Shown: positions 11,800 through 23,493 of the stretch, in pieces
Layout: every line of letters starts with the position of its first letter
Position numbering within the stretch: position 1 is the first letter of the stretch
Origin: Dioscorea cayenensis subsp. rotundata
Taxonomy: Eukaryota > Streptophyta > Magnoliopsida > Dioscoreales > Dioscoreaceae
Reading direction: 5' to 3'
NCBI RefSeq assembly: GCF_009730915.1
Contig: NC_052486.1
Location: 20,737,589-20,801,588 of the forward strand
DNA length: 64,000 nucleotides
Notes under the pieces: model-generated
What the model saw: only the letters and a program-made list of their open reading frames with translations
Databases searched by the model: none
What the model was told of the DNA's origin: nothing
Position numbers and translations under genes: made by a program

Positions 11800-12420
11800 G
11801 CGTATAGATGAATTAGCATATGCATACATGGAGGAGAAGTTCGATGCAAGGGTATTTTGATAATTTAATGGGCGACGGGATTTTATAGTTCTACATGGTC
11901 TATTTGATGGAAAACGGGTCCATGAGCAAAAGTCATAGTTTGTGTCCCACAAACTCGTGAGTCATACCAAAATTTAACCAAATTCCATCATTTAGGTCTC
12001 GATTACTCTAATTTTGCCGTTTTTGGTAATAATTGATTGCGTTATATCTTAGCCTAGAAATCTCTAATTTGTGAGTCTGTTTGTGGAAATAATCTTTATT
12101 TTGTTAAGCCTTTTATTTCTTGTTGATATTTGAAAATGTATCATTTTTGGTATATTTTCAAATTATCTCCTTTCTTAGTGTTATTTTCATTCGCTTATCT
12201 ATTGTAAGCCTACGGACAAGAGAAAATTAGTTTTGTGATCATCATTTTCATTGAGTAATAAAATTTTACTCTTTTCCCAATTCTTGGCTATCTTTGATCA
12301 ACAGGTACTGAACAGTTTATTACCGGATATTCGAACGCGAATCAACTGATTACAACTATACCGCTGCATCAACAAGTCTCTTGGTCTTCCTCTTCAAATC
12401 AGTTCCCAGATTTAAAAAGA
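11800..12420 (+). mobile_element. Possible LTR fragment
   Basis: The stretch has LTR-like traits: a run reading TATTGTAAGCCTACGGACAA near 12200, AGTAATAAAATTTTACTC near 12255 (a possible polyadenylation zone), and a downstream end reading ACAACTATACCGCTGCATCA near 12353, a phrase I associate with the ends of plant LTR elements. I did not find a second LTR, a primer-binding site or an internal coding region, so at best this is a solo or broken LTR. Confidence 0.35.
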
Positions 12421-13209
12421 AAATTGTAATAATATTTCTAAAAAGCGTAAGCTAATTGGGATATGATAACCATCATACTTACCCTTAATTTTAATAAATA
12501 TTTTTTAAAAAATTATATATATATATATATATACAACCACTTGATAACCTAATGACAGGTCACACGAATGGTAAGTGAGTAATGTGATGTTGAATCCCTC
12601 CTTCATAGTACTAGTCTTGTGCAGTACTATATATGCAAATATTATAGAAATATTGTATAATATACTATAACGGTATTGTTCATCTACTATTCACTAGGTC
12701 CCCTACGAAGAACCGTATTCTCTACTTCTCTAAAGTTACAAAGCATAAATTATTGTGGGGTTGTGATCCCTAATATATTATTTTGGACTTATGTGGTAAA
12801 CCATTATTGTTCCGCATATTAGCTCACTTCATATAGTAAATTTCTAGGAAGTTGTTAAATCATTATAACTGGTACACCGTAGTACATATCTAACTCTTTA
12901 ATTGTGGGGTTGCGCATGTCTGTTTTATCAAATATATATATATATATATATACACGCAAAGAATTATATATATATATATATATATACACGCACACACCCA
13001 CAATAAATAATATAATTTTGTATATACCCCATAAATCTTCACTTTATGTACAATGAGTATTAATAAAATTATTTTTGTGATATCTCGAATCAAAATACTT
13101 AAAGTACTGATGTATGATTGTCTCGCCTTTGTTGAATTTCTACTCATTTTTTCGGAGAAGAGATTTAGTATGAGATCAGTAGACAGATATCCTCAAGTAC
13201 CAAGATTGA
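12421..13209. other. AT-rich spacer with AT microsatellites
   Basis: No gene is seen. There are (AT)n arrays at about 12515-12531 and 12933-12952, and the array followed by ACACGC occurs twice (12933-12957 and 12966-12991), a local duplication. The spacer forms the loop between inverted copies B and C. Confidence 0.5.
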
Positions 13210-14076
13210 ATACGAGTAATAGAAGTGATATTTCCTTTTATAATTTTTGTTAGAAAATTTGCATGTACTCCCTAAAAAAATATATATATTTGCATTTGTA
13301 TAGTCATAAATAATACAATTGCATGTATACCTAGTGCTAATTAAATACATGTAAATATGTTGTTTACAAAAAATATATATAATTTTATTTTTTTTTCAAA
13401 AAGCATTTTTTTTTAAAGAGATGGTTATAAAAATACATAGATTTGTTCGTAATTGAGGCTTCTAACTTTTATTTAAATTTAATTAAATTTCACTAAAATC
13501 AAAATGAAAAAAAAATGGAAATCTATAGACTTTTCTAAAACATTTTTTTACTTCAAAAACCATAAACAAACACCCTTAAGTTCAGGGAAGTGTCACCTAT
13601 GATATTGATGGTTTCATTTCCACAAAAAAAATATGTCCCCTAATTAGTATTTAATTTAATAAACACATCCAAATCATAGGAAGTTAGGCACATGAAATAA
13701 TGAATAATTCAATAATACAGAGTCTATACATACATCATTTTGCTTTCCCTTTATTTACTAAATGATATGATTAGAAATGGTACCCAAAAATAAGTTTGAC
13801 AGTTTTATCACATGCCATCTAACACTATTTCAATTTCCATGGAGGTTGTTCTAAATAATGAACCATCTTTTCCTTCTTGTTAGCTCAACTCCCCAAAACT
13901 CACTACTATTCATAGTGTCCCCAAAACAGCCCTATATAAAGACGATATGAAAGGCTAATCCTCTCAAGATCATCCTCTTTCTCTCATTTGGAAGGCCTTT
14001 TGCTTAAATGAGTATTCCATTGAAGATCAACATGCATATACATGTATATGCTTCTGTTTCTTCTTCTTTAGGAGAA

Positions 14077-14112
<36 letters not shown>

Positions 14113-14900
14113 ATGGAATGAGATACTCGTTTAAGCAAAATGTCTTGCATGAGAGAACAAAAGACTCATAGAACTTGAGAGTGCTTTTAATATGAAGTTT
14201 GGTTGCAACTTGTGTTCCATTCCCTCTTTCTCAAGTGAGTAGTATTTTTTGTAGGTAATACACTTTTGATTCTTAGAGTTGTTCATTTGTGCAAGATCAC
14301 CCAAAAGTAAGTAAATTACTAATTAGTAGTCCCAAGTATTTTTTACTTTGATAAATTAATTTTTATACTCTTTAAAATTATCAAATATTATTTTTTTTCC
14401 TTTTTCCCTTTGTTGATTTATATTTATGGCATATGGTTGTCATATTTTCGATTAGATCATTGTTATCTCATCTTCTTTTATTTTATTTTCAAGGAACATG
14501 AATGGAAAATAAATTTTCCATTTTATTTTGAATAAAGAAACCATAAAATATCAATTTGAAAGTATTTCATGATATATTCAAGTTGTCTTAGATCTATTAT
14601 TTTTCTTCCAATGATTTTTACGCATTGCTAAAAATCATAAATATATATTTTTCATGTTTTTCAAAATAATCGCTTTCTTCATTTCTAGAGAATGAGTGTT
14701 GAATTACTTAATTTTATACTCATGCATTAAGCAAATTTTTTTTTCTTTATTTATTATTTTTTTTTAAAAAAAAGAGAGATAGAAGAACAAAAGTGTTAAG
14801 GCAACAGGCTCACTAGTTTCATGGTTATTCAGCATCCTAGTTGTTACTTTCCATGCTCTTCTTCCTCATCTAACCCTATGCATGCCATGCCATGAGAAGC
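13210..14900 (-). repeat. Dispersed noncoding repeat, copy C (inverted)
   Basis: Read on the minus strand this matches copy B in the same order. The block at 13800-13960 is the reverse complement of the conserved block (TAGCTCAACTCCCCAAAACT on the plus strand), 13967-14170 is the foldback, and 14800-14890 matches the left end of B. Divergence from B is moderate, with several indels. There is no coding frame. Confidence 0.7.
13967..14170 (-). repeat. Foldback inside copy C
   Basis: The arm at about 13967-14022 (CTCTTTCTCTCATTTGGAAG, TTGCTTAAATGAGTATTCCA) is an imperfect reverse complement of 14112-14170 (TATGGAATGAGATACTCGTT, AAGCAAAATGTCTTGCATGA). An (AT)n array and a GTTTCTTCTTCTTTAGGAGA run lie in the loop. 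It corresponds to 10511-10709 of copy B. Confidence 0.65.
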
Positions 14901-15035
14901 TCCACTAGTTTTTTATTTTTATTTTTTTTCAGTTTTATATGTTAATGAGATTAATTTAAAGAACTGATTTTACAAAAAAATAAAAATAAACACATGTTCA
15001 TTTTATAATTAATTTTAGCCATCCCCCATATATTT

Positions 15036-15119
15036 AATTGTTGATTCATGATGATTCTGGGTGATCTTAGAGTTGTTCATTTGTGCAAGATCACCCAAAA
15101 GCAAGTTGAATCAACAATT
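15036..15119 (+). repeat. Compact 32-bp-arm hairpin next to copy C
   Basis: The left arm at 15036-15067 starts AATTGTTGATTCA and ends TGGGTGATCT. The right arm at 15088-15119 is its reverse complement at both ends, with about five mismatches in the centre. The loop is 20 nt. The loop plus right arm (AGAGTTGTTCATTTGTGCAA, then GATCACCCAAAAG) is a second copy of 14272-14310 in copy C. So the hairpin appears to have formed when a piece of the repeat was copied next to its own complement. Confidence 0.7.
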
Positions 15120-17228
15120 AAAAAACGATTGTTCATTAATTGAAATAAATAATAACAACCTTAACCTTGTGCATAGCTCTAATTTTAAAATGACAAATAA
15201 TTTAAAACATAATTAAAATAAAAATAGAATCTCACTATCTTTAAAATACCACACTGAAAAATAAGAAAAAATAATTAGAAAATCACAATGAAAATAAGAG
15301 GTTGAGGGTATTCATATATAGAGAAAAAAAAAAGTCATCATCTAAAAATGTTCCACGGTGACAATTATATTTATATCTAAAAGTCATTATAGATTGGTGC
15401 ATAATATCAAATGATATCAAACAGTACCCAATAGCATATAACAGTATTAAAGCACAATAATTAACAATAATTTTGTATATCATCCTCGCTAATAACAACC
15501 ATTAAATTATGATTTAATTTTGTCTTCTAACTTAGATTTTAACACATATATATATATATAGAGAGAGAGAGGGAGAATAACAACCAAATAAATAGTTTGG
15601 TATAGGTTGGTTCGTGTCTAGTCCTACAACGTGATAGTCATAGACTCATGCCATAAAAAAAAATACATATATTCATTTAAAAAACACTTCAAGCTCCTGA
15701 TAGTACCCAGAAAATCTCAATAACAATAAAGACAAAATAAGTTTATTAGATACATCTCAATAGTAATAAACTTATACCCATTCTATAATCACATTAAAAA
15801 GGCAAGAGTATTAAAACGTGTGATTTTTTTTAAAATTTAAAAATGCAACTATTTTATCAACATTTAATGAATTATCACTCTATAAATATTTTATTAAAAA
15901 TTTATTTTAACCATCAAAGAATTTATAGTACAGTGACATTAATCTTACTGTAAAAACATAGTGATATTTTTAAGTATTCTAAATTTAAGTCCTATTAGAT
16001 ACGATGATAATAACAAATTTTTAATTATCTCATCGGATGAGAACACGTAAACTGAATATCAATTATTAGTCTATATGTCTGTCTCTAATTAATCATGTTT
16101 GTCACATTCATTAAAAAAAATTAACATATATATATATAATCAGTGTTCTCACCCTAATAAAAATAGCCGTCTGATCGCATCACTGATTGCTTTGTCTCCC
16201 TCAGCCCCCTGCTTTCACTTTCCACTCACCAACCATTCTCTCACACTATTTCATCACATGATTCACATCTATCTCTACCTCTTATTTTATTTTTATATTT
16301 ATTTATTTATTTATTTTGCCCCACCTTGATTAGATGATGCTATTAAATTTTGATTTAACTAAATATAAATAGAATAAATATTTAAAAAGTAAAATTATAA
16401 GTTTTTGTAATTAGTGATGGGTATTTGTTAAAATTAATAATTTATCAAACTAATTTGAACTAGGTTTATTTTACCCATGTATGTATAAAATACACCCACC
16501 GGAAGAGAATTTATTTTTTTAATTTCTAGCCCAAAAAATTTATAGATTAAAAAATAAAAAAATTTATTTATATATATTTATAAAGATAATATTTACTTAC
16601 ACTCTTATGCATCAATTTTTATTTATTTATGTACTACTTGAGCCAAACCACAAATAAAAACATATATTAAAAAAATAAACTACTCTTTATTTTCTTGGGT
16701 CCAAAATATGATATATATATATATATATATATTAAATTCAGCTAAACCTCACTTAGTTATATGTTGAAAGTGAATAAAGTATTGCTCAAAATTTAAAGAT
16801 TATTTTACAAATATAAAGTTATAATTTTCCATGTTTTAAATTATAAATATGATAATAATAATTATTATTATTATATAAATTTTATATTAGCATGACCAAA
16901 ATAATTAAGCAAGTTTTTGTGATATTTCCCATGCTTTTTAAAACTTAAAAGAGTGACACAATTAAAGAAACAAATTTATTCAAGAATCTTTGCACTTTTT
17001 TTGATGATGATGATGATAGAAAAAAGAAAGACATACACAAATACATTTATTATATATATATATATATATATATATAGTGTTTAGAGATGATGCCAAGAAT
17101 GGAAAATCAAAATACAGTAAATTGAAGGAGATCAATCCAAAACACAAATTTCAAAAACATAATTAAAAACATGAAATAATAATAAAAATAAAAATATTAT
17201 TATTATTATTTTATTTATGAAATAATGT
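15120..17228. other. AT-rich intergenic sequence 3' of the laccase
   Basis: No gene is seen. There are AT microsatellites (about 15546-15562, 16711-16731, 17050-17075), an (ATT)n tract near 16855-16875 and another near 17195-17213. The plus-strand frame at 16099-16329 is compositional and matches no family. Confidence 0.5.
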
Positions 17229-19936
17229 TTAGCACTTTGGTAGGTCTGATGGAGGATGAGGAAGCGTCTCCAATGGCCCTTGCCCATTCTTAACAATGAA
17301 CGCCATGGACAAGCCCCATGATGTGTGGATTTCTAGATGGCAATGCATGAACCACACACCTACAATAATTCAACCAAAAACACTTAGAAAAAATATTTTA
17401 TTTTAATTTAATTTTTTTTTTCTTCCAAAACAATTCTAAAACTATATAATTATAAAAAAAAACAATTTATTTATAATATTAAATTATCAAGTGGAACCAG
17501 AGAGTGTTAAGGTTATAATTTATGAAGTAACAAATTAACATAACAGAGAAGACTAATATCATAAAATAAACATTCACAAGAAAAATACATGAGTATATTG
17601 AGAAACTTATATTAAAAAAGTGTTATTCAATATATTTTTTTAATTGATTTCAAATAACAATTATTTGTAGAATTATACTAGCAAAAAGTTATTTTTTGTA
17701 TAAGTCCTCTACATTTTTCAAAATCCAAAAAAAAAAAACCCCTAAATTTTTTTCTCATATAATAACCCAATCAAAATACTGACTTTTTGAAGTATTCCAT
17801 ATCATCATTTTCCCATTCACCTTCAATACTGTGAATTTATTTCAGTTTTACGTTAAAAAATGATTTTTTTTTTTGTTAATTTTTTTTTGCAAAAACATTT
17901 AAAGAAAATAATAAATATTTAAAAGAAAAAACAATTAAAAATAAGATTAATTTTTGCATACCAGGATTATCAGCAGTGAACCTGAGAGCAGCCCAACCAC
18001 CAACAGGAACACCAATAGTGTTCATATAAGGTGGATCAACCAAGTTAAGGTTAGCAGTCATTGGATTATAATTTCCACTCCCATACCCAACCACATAGAA
18101 ACTATATCCATGCAAATGTATGGGATGGTTTTCTGTTGTAACTGTCCCAGTGTCCTGCAATATCAACTGAACTCTACTCCCATATTCCAACACCTTCACT
18201 CTTGTCCCATTCAATGAGTTTGTATCATTTGGAAAATTATTTGGTGCTCCATTCACATAATCATATACCTTCATTGGCACACTAGGAAAATCCTCTCTGT
18301 ATTTCCCTTGAATGCTTTCATAATAAGATTGCAGCAATGCAATTTGAGGCTTCACAAATGTGATGTTGTTCATTGATGCGGCGAAAACGCCGCCATTCGG
18401 TCCTTGGCAGCTTTTGTTCGGCGTTGTTGAGTGACATTCTTCGACGTTCAATCCCGATTGTGAAGAATAGATTCGTGTCGATTTCCAATGGGAGGTCTGT
18501 GGCATTCAAGCTTCTTAGACCATCTAAATGGGATTTCACGGCGAGGTTGTTGTTGAAGCTCGGAAGCTCTGCCGGGACACCAATGGATGTTATGGAGGCA
18601 CCTGTGTATTGGAAGTGTGCAATGGCAGTGATGTTCTGGAATGGAATGTTCTGCGCCGACATGTATGGGCCCATGGCCATGTCATATTTGCCGATGGGTT
18701 GGTCGGCGTGGACAAGGACGTTGATTGTTTGGCCGGGGGTGATCATGAGCTGATCGACGGTGAATGGTTTTGTGTACTCTCCGTCCGCCTCGACAATTGT
18801 CATCTTGTGATTGGAGATTGAGAAAAAATGTTCCATGTTCAGTGCAGCGCTAATTATTCTCAGCAAATACGTCTTGCCGGGCATCACTTCTATTTGATAG
18901 ACATCTGATACACATGATGATATGATATGATGAGAAACCGAGACTTATATATAATATTTATTTAATAATTAATAATGTTAGAACTTATTTTTTTCCCCTG
19001 AGTAATAGTACCATTAGACGAGCAATTGTAGAGGGGGCCTGGATGTCCATTGATAAGAAACGCATCAGCGATCGGAGCACCTCCGCCACTGGCTAGCACT
19101 TGCTTCTCAAGCTTCAATGCATTCTTGAACCAATATTCACCTAAAATCACATCAATTTAAGTTGTAAATGTGCTCGATCCAACCTAAAAGTTTAAACTGA
19201 TGATAAAATAAAATCGAAAACTACAATTATCTTACCGAGAACAAGTATATGTTCTTCATATGGATGTGGAAAAGGATAAGGAACACCAGGCTTTGGGTAG
19301 ACAACAATGGCACCATGCACTGTGGCGCGAAGCCAAGAAACATGGGCATGCCATAAAAGAGTACCCTTCTGTTGAAAGAGAGTGAACTCGTAGGTGAATG
19401 TTTGTCCGGCCTGAATCGGGCACTGGGTGATGTAAGATGGACCATCAGCCCAACACGACAACCTTTGTCGTACACCATGCCTTCATGAATAGGAAACAAG
19501 CCATGTTAGTTCAAGAACTAATAGTCCCACATTGGTTAATTTAGTAAACGTTCTCAATATACCAATGGATGGTGGCATTGTGCGGAGTCTCATTAGTAAC
19601 TTTAACAATAACACGATCGTCTTCTTGCGCATAGACTACTGGTCCCGGAAACATGCCATTAATGGTTATAATCTCCTTCCGCTCACAAAGTTTCGTCACA
19701 TAAGTTTTCTGCACCTGTATGCAGACACAAATATACATATACACATACATTTATACAAAGCATTATAAATAAAAAAAAACTAGAATAAGAAGAAAGAGAT
19801 ACTATACCTTGAATTCATAGAACCTAGTAGAGGCACCCCTAGGCCAATGTTTAGCAGTGTGTCTTGTTGCCAATGCAGAAGAAGTACAGAAAGAAAGCAA
19901 AAGACTTAGCCAAACAAAGAAATTAGAAGAAGACAT
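17229..19936 (-). CDS. Laccase (multicopper oxidase), six exons, one apparent frameshift
   Basis: Plant laccases oxidise monolignols and other phenolics in the cell wall using four copper ions and oxygen. Exons on the minus strand are 19808-19936, 19563-19714, 19236-19480, 19012-19140, 17962-18904 and 17229-17359, the usual six-exon laccase layout, all with GT-AG borders. The start is chosen for its signal peptide (hydrophobic [18 protein letters not shown]). Copper-ligand motifs are HWHG (residues 93-96), WHAH (137-140), HPIHLHG (about 478-484) and HCHLEIH (about 538-544). The protein ends in DLPKC. Exons sum to 1729 nt: one extra base in the CCC at 18453-18455 breaks the frame, and without it the product is 575 aa, normal for the family. 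Odd point: Cys103 where relatives usually have Gly (SCWADGP). As sequenced, the product stops at 18318 and lacks half of the copper ligands. Confidence 0.9.
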
Positions 19937-19983
19937 GGCTCTTTCTCTTTCACTTTGTTCTACAATGTTTGGGAGAAGAAGTG

Positions 19984-19991
19984 CTTTTAAA
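19984..19991 (-). promoter_or_regulatory. TATA-like box of the laccase gene
   Basis: TTTAAAAG on the minus strand lies about 48 bp upstream of the laccase start codon at 19936. This would allow a short leader of some 15-20 nt. It is weak evidence, since AT-rich hexamers are common here. Confidence 0.3.
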
Positions 19992-20251
19992 CAAGGGTTT
20001 GTGGGAGAAAGAGCCTTGTCCAGTAGTGCATGGGATAAGCAGAGCAGGTTTCATGATTCCAACAACACACCTTCATTATTACTTATTCCCACTTATTTCA
20101 AGTCTTTTGGTAGCTCTGTTTCTCCATAAACAATTGAAGGATTCTTTCTTGGCAGTTGACTTCATTGCATCAAATTTGTATCTGCTCCTTTTGGCCCCAT
20201 ACTTGAACCTAAAGTTTTCTTTTTGCTCTTTCCCTATAACCTTTTCTCTTT

Positions 20252-20258
20252 GGTTGGT
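20252..20258 (-). promoter_or_regulatory. AC element (ACCAACC) upstream of the laccase
   Basis: The minus strand reads ACCAACC (preceded by C), about 316 bp upstream of the laccase start. This is the AC-II type MYB-binding site known from promoters of lignin pathway genes, which suits a laccase. A 7-bp motif can occur by chance, so this is suggestive only. Confidence 0.35.
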
Positions 20259-20299
20259 GATGAATCAATGACTACCTTTTTTTTTATTTTTGTAATGCT

Positions 20300-22840
20300 A
20301 ACTATATGAATGGTTCCTAGCATTTAACTTCCTCTTGGGATCGATAATTCGTGAGGAAAAGCATGATAAATACACTCAAATTGATCGGAAAATGATGAAT
20401 CACAAACAAAGAGAATAACAGAAAGTAAAGAACACAAAGAAGAATTTCACTATGATCACATTACAAAGATAGATTAGTTGAATAAATCATGATATATCTC
20501 TACACTCAAAGAAATCCATTTAGTTGACTCTTTGAGTGCATGTATAAAAATTGGATATCGAATTATGAATGATGAATTAGGTTATGGAATATTAGTTATC
20601 AGAAGAAGTTGGCACTTCTGGTTGACATGCAAATTTTCAAATGTCTTAAGAAGTAACACTTTCAAACAGAGCTGTTGGCCTAAACACTAAAAAGGTTCTC
20701 CCAATTTGATTTATTGCTTGAAGAGAATCACTTCTTTTCCAAGCAATTAATTGTTCACATGCAAAAGAAATTACAGAAAATGAAACACACGATGAATCAA
20801 TAAAACAAATATAAATTATGTTTCCTTTCAAGCAATTCTCCATATTTTATATATTAGAACTAAACAAGTATAACAAACAATATGAAATGCTTACTAGCTT
20901 TAATTGCAACTTAAAATATTCATTCATTTATTGCACCAAATCTCAGAACAAAGTCATCCATGATGTGCATCACTTTACCTACATCAATCAATATTATCAT
21001 TAATTAATCGCCAAATTTTCATGTTTTCTAGAACTTTTAAACTCTTGCAACACATTCAATAAAGTTATCTTCTGCTTTAAGATGGTATCGACTGCACGAC
21101 ACGCAGATGTCGGCACTTGCTACAAACTTTTTAAGTCAGTAATATATTCTTAGATTACTCTAGTGACATTTGCTGTATGCTAGGAAGAAGATGAGTAGTG
21201 TTCAGTTGAAGGACTGATCATCACCAAAATAATAATATTAAATTATCATGGAAACTCTAAGAATACTTAATGAGAATGTATTTGTCAAATACAACTTGCA
21301 TTCTTAGTTTCAAGTCATACTTATCACAAATATTGATGAATTCAGAGTAACAGTTAACATTAGTTAGCAATTTAATGTCAGTAAACAGCTCAACTTTGTT
21401 TGTACTTGGTTTTGAAATTACAGAATATTTCTTTCTCTGGTTTGTAAAACAAGCATGAATGAGGATACATGATGAGAAGACAACATATAATGGATTCCAT
21501 TTATTACAGCATATCATTATACAAAAGCAATATAAATACCATAACTTGCATCCAATTCTTCGATGAAAAGTTGAGACCACTTCCTATCTATTTAATTCTC
21601 TCTTTGCATCTCATTTTGAATCCATATTCATCTTTTGCACATTAAACAGACATTCTCTGTGACCCTCCATTTCTTGTTCTGAATTTTTGAGTAGAGAAAA
21701 TAGTTTACTCCATTTTCGTATTTCTCTGATCCAAAATTTCTAACTCATTTCAGAACAAAGAATTCACAAGTGGAACCATGAAAACATCAGTGCATGCTCT
21801 GTGCCATAGAAAAGGTCTTTGTGTTCATAAACAAAAAAAGGAACATTATTGCTCTGATTTCACCTGCTGAAAGGGAATGTGACATGTTTATTGCTTATGA
21901 AAACTGCAACCTAAAGTTACCTATTTTTCTGAAACAATAGTCCTAAAATGACATGAAATCAGAGAAATATTTATACAATTTCACACAATAATTGGAAATA
22001 AGTCATTAGAGAATTAAGGTAAACTCTGATCATGCAATTGGTAATCACAATTCAAGCATTCCTTTCTAAACTCTATCACTGTGGTAAAAGGAAAAGGAAA
22101 CCATGGTAATTCAACAAATCATTACTCACAAATACAATCTTAGACCTAAAGCCTCATGACAGTATCTTCTCCAATAGAACATAAATGAATAATTTTAGCT
22201 ACAAATAATTTATACATGACCCAAAACAATATCTCTTCTTACATTAACAAAATACCAAATTAAATTAAATTACATGACGCATCTCTCTTTCAAGGAATCT
22301 ACTTGATCATATTCTTTCCTTTGACTATGCTCTCAAGTGAAACACACATTAATCACTAAACTATGAAACAATCGAGCTCGTTTTGGTTTCTATTTGAAAA
22401 TAATAAACATGAATACACAAGTATAGTTCAGAGACCAAAAATGCACTTAATTATAGCTCTTAAGCAAAGAAGTTCAGTTTTTTTTTCTTTTTCAAGTTTA
22501 CATGACTTTGAAGATGATAAACACTCTGAAACTCATAATTTGTAAGTAAATGATATGTTATATAATATAAGAGCAGCATACCTTCTTCAACAATTCATAG
22601 TAAAGAATGAAGAAGGATAGAAACTATTTCCCATCTGCAATTTGTTGCAGAACAAGCACATATCATCAAGAGAACTGCTAGTTTTAATAAGGTTTAGGTA
22701 GTACATTGTACTATCAAATGACATAGAAAGGTACTACTGTTCAAACTTCTAAATGGCACATGATAATAAGAAATCATATTATACATTAAATAACTCATGA
22801 AAACAATGAGTTCTAGTTCAATTCTTGAAGAAATTTTATG
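20300..22840. other. Intergenic sequence upstream of the laccase
   Basis: No gene is recognised. Short frames on both strands (for example 21257-21580 minus and 22363-22545 plus) have no recognisable domains. A stretch near 20330-20480 (GATAATTCGTGAGGAAAAGC) has the texture of a retroelement LTR but no definable ends. Confidence 0.45.
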
Positions 22841-22848
22841 GTATAAAC

Positions 22849-23485
22849 CAAGGTTTTTAGACCCGGACCAGCCATCGACCCGGAGAAGAGTAGGGGTTAG
22901 GGGTCGAGGGGCTCAACCGGGTTAAACCGAGGTTAAACCAGGGTCAATAATTTTTATTAAAAATAATATAATTTTTAGTTATATATAATTAAAAAAATTA
23001 AATATTGAAGAATAAAAAAAAAAAATAAAAACATGATTTTTAAAAATTTAAGCGAGTATTTTATATAAATAAATATTGAAGTACACCACATTAAAAATGT
23101 AAAATACACCCAATAACATAATAATAAACTAATATAAAATTAATTGAGAAGCATAAAAATATTCACAAGGAAATACACAACTAAAAAAATTCATTAAAAA
23201 ATTAAAATAAAAATATTCCCTTGGTCTCTCCCTTCCTTAGTTTTATAATTTTACATTATAACCCCCAAACATTAATATATTATAAAAATAAAATAAGAAT
23301 TAAAAAAAATTGGTGCAAACCCAGGTTGATGACCCGGCCGGGTCACCGGTTCGATCGCCCGGGTTGCCAGTTCAACCCCGGTTTTATTAAAATCCAGTTT
23401 TATATATTGAACCGGACCATTTTTAAGGCAGGGTTCGGGTCAACCCGGTCCGACCGCCCGGTCCAGTCCGGGTCTGAAAACACTG
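22849..23485. mobile_element. hAT-type MITE with GC-rich ends
   Basis: The element is 637 bp with 8-bp direct repeats GTATAAAC at 22841-22848 and 23486-23493. Its termini, CAAGGTTTTTAGACCCGGAC on the left and, read inward on the other strand, CAGTGTTTTCAGACCCGGAC, are inverted repeats. Both begin with the YARNG pattern of hAT transposons, and 8 bp is the hAT target-duplication length. GC-rich terminal zones (ACCCGG, CCGGGTT) enclose an AT-rich middle. No transposase is encoded, so it is nonautonomous. The short frame at 23221-23505 is not a gene. Confidence 0.85.
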
Positions 23486-23493
23486 GTATAAAC

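Noticed and set aside
18373..18821. Plus-strand frames of 126 and 97 codons within the laccase
   Set aside because: They are antisense shadows of the large laccase exon, which carries the copper-oxidase signatures.
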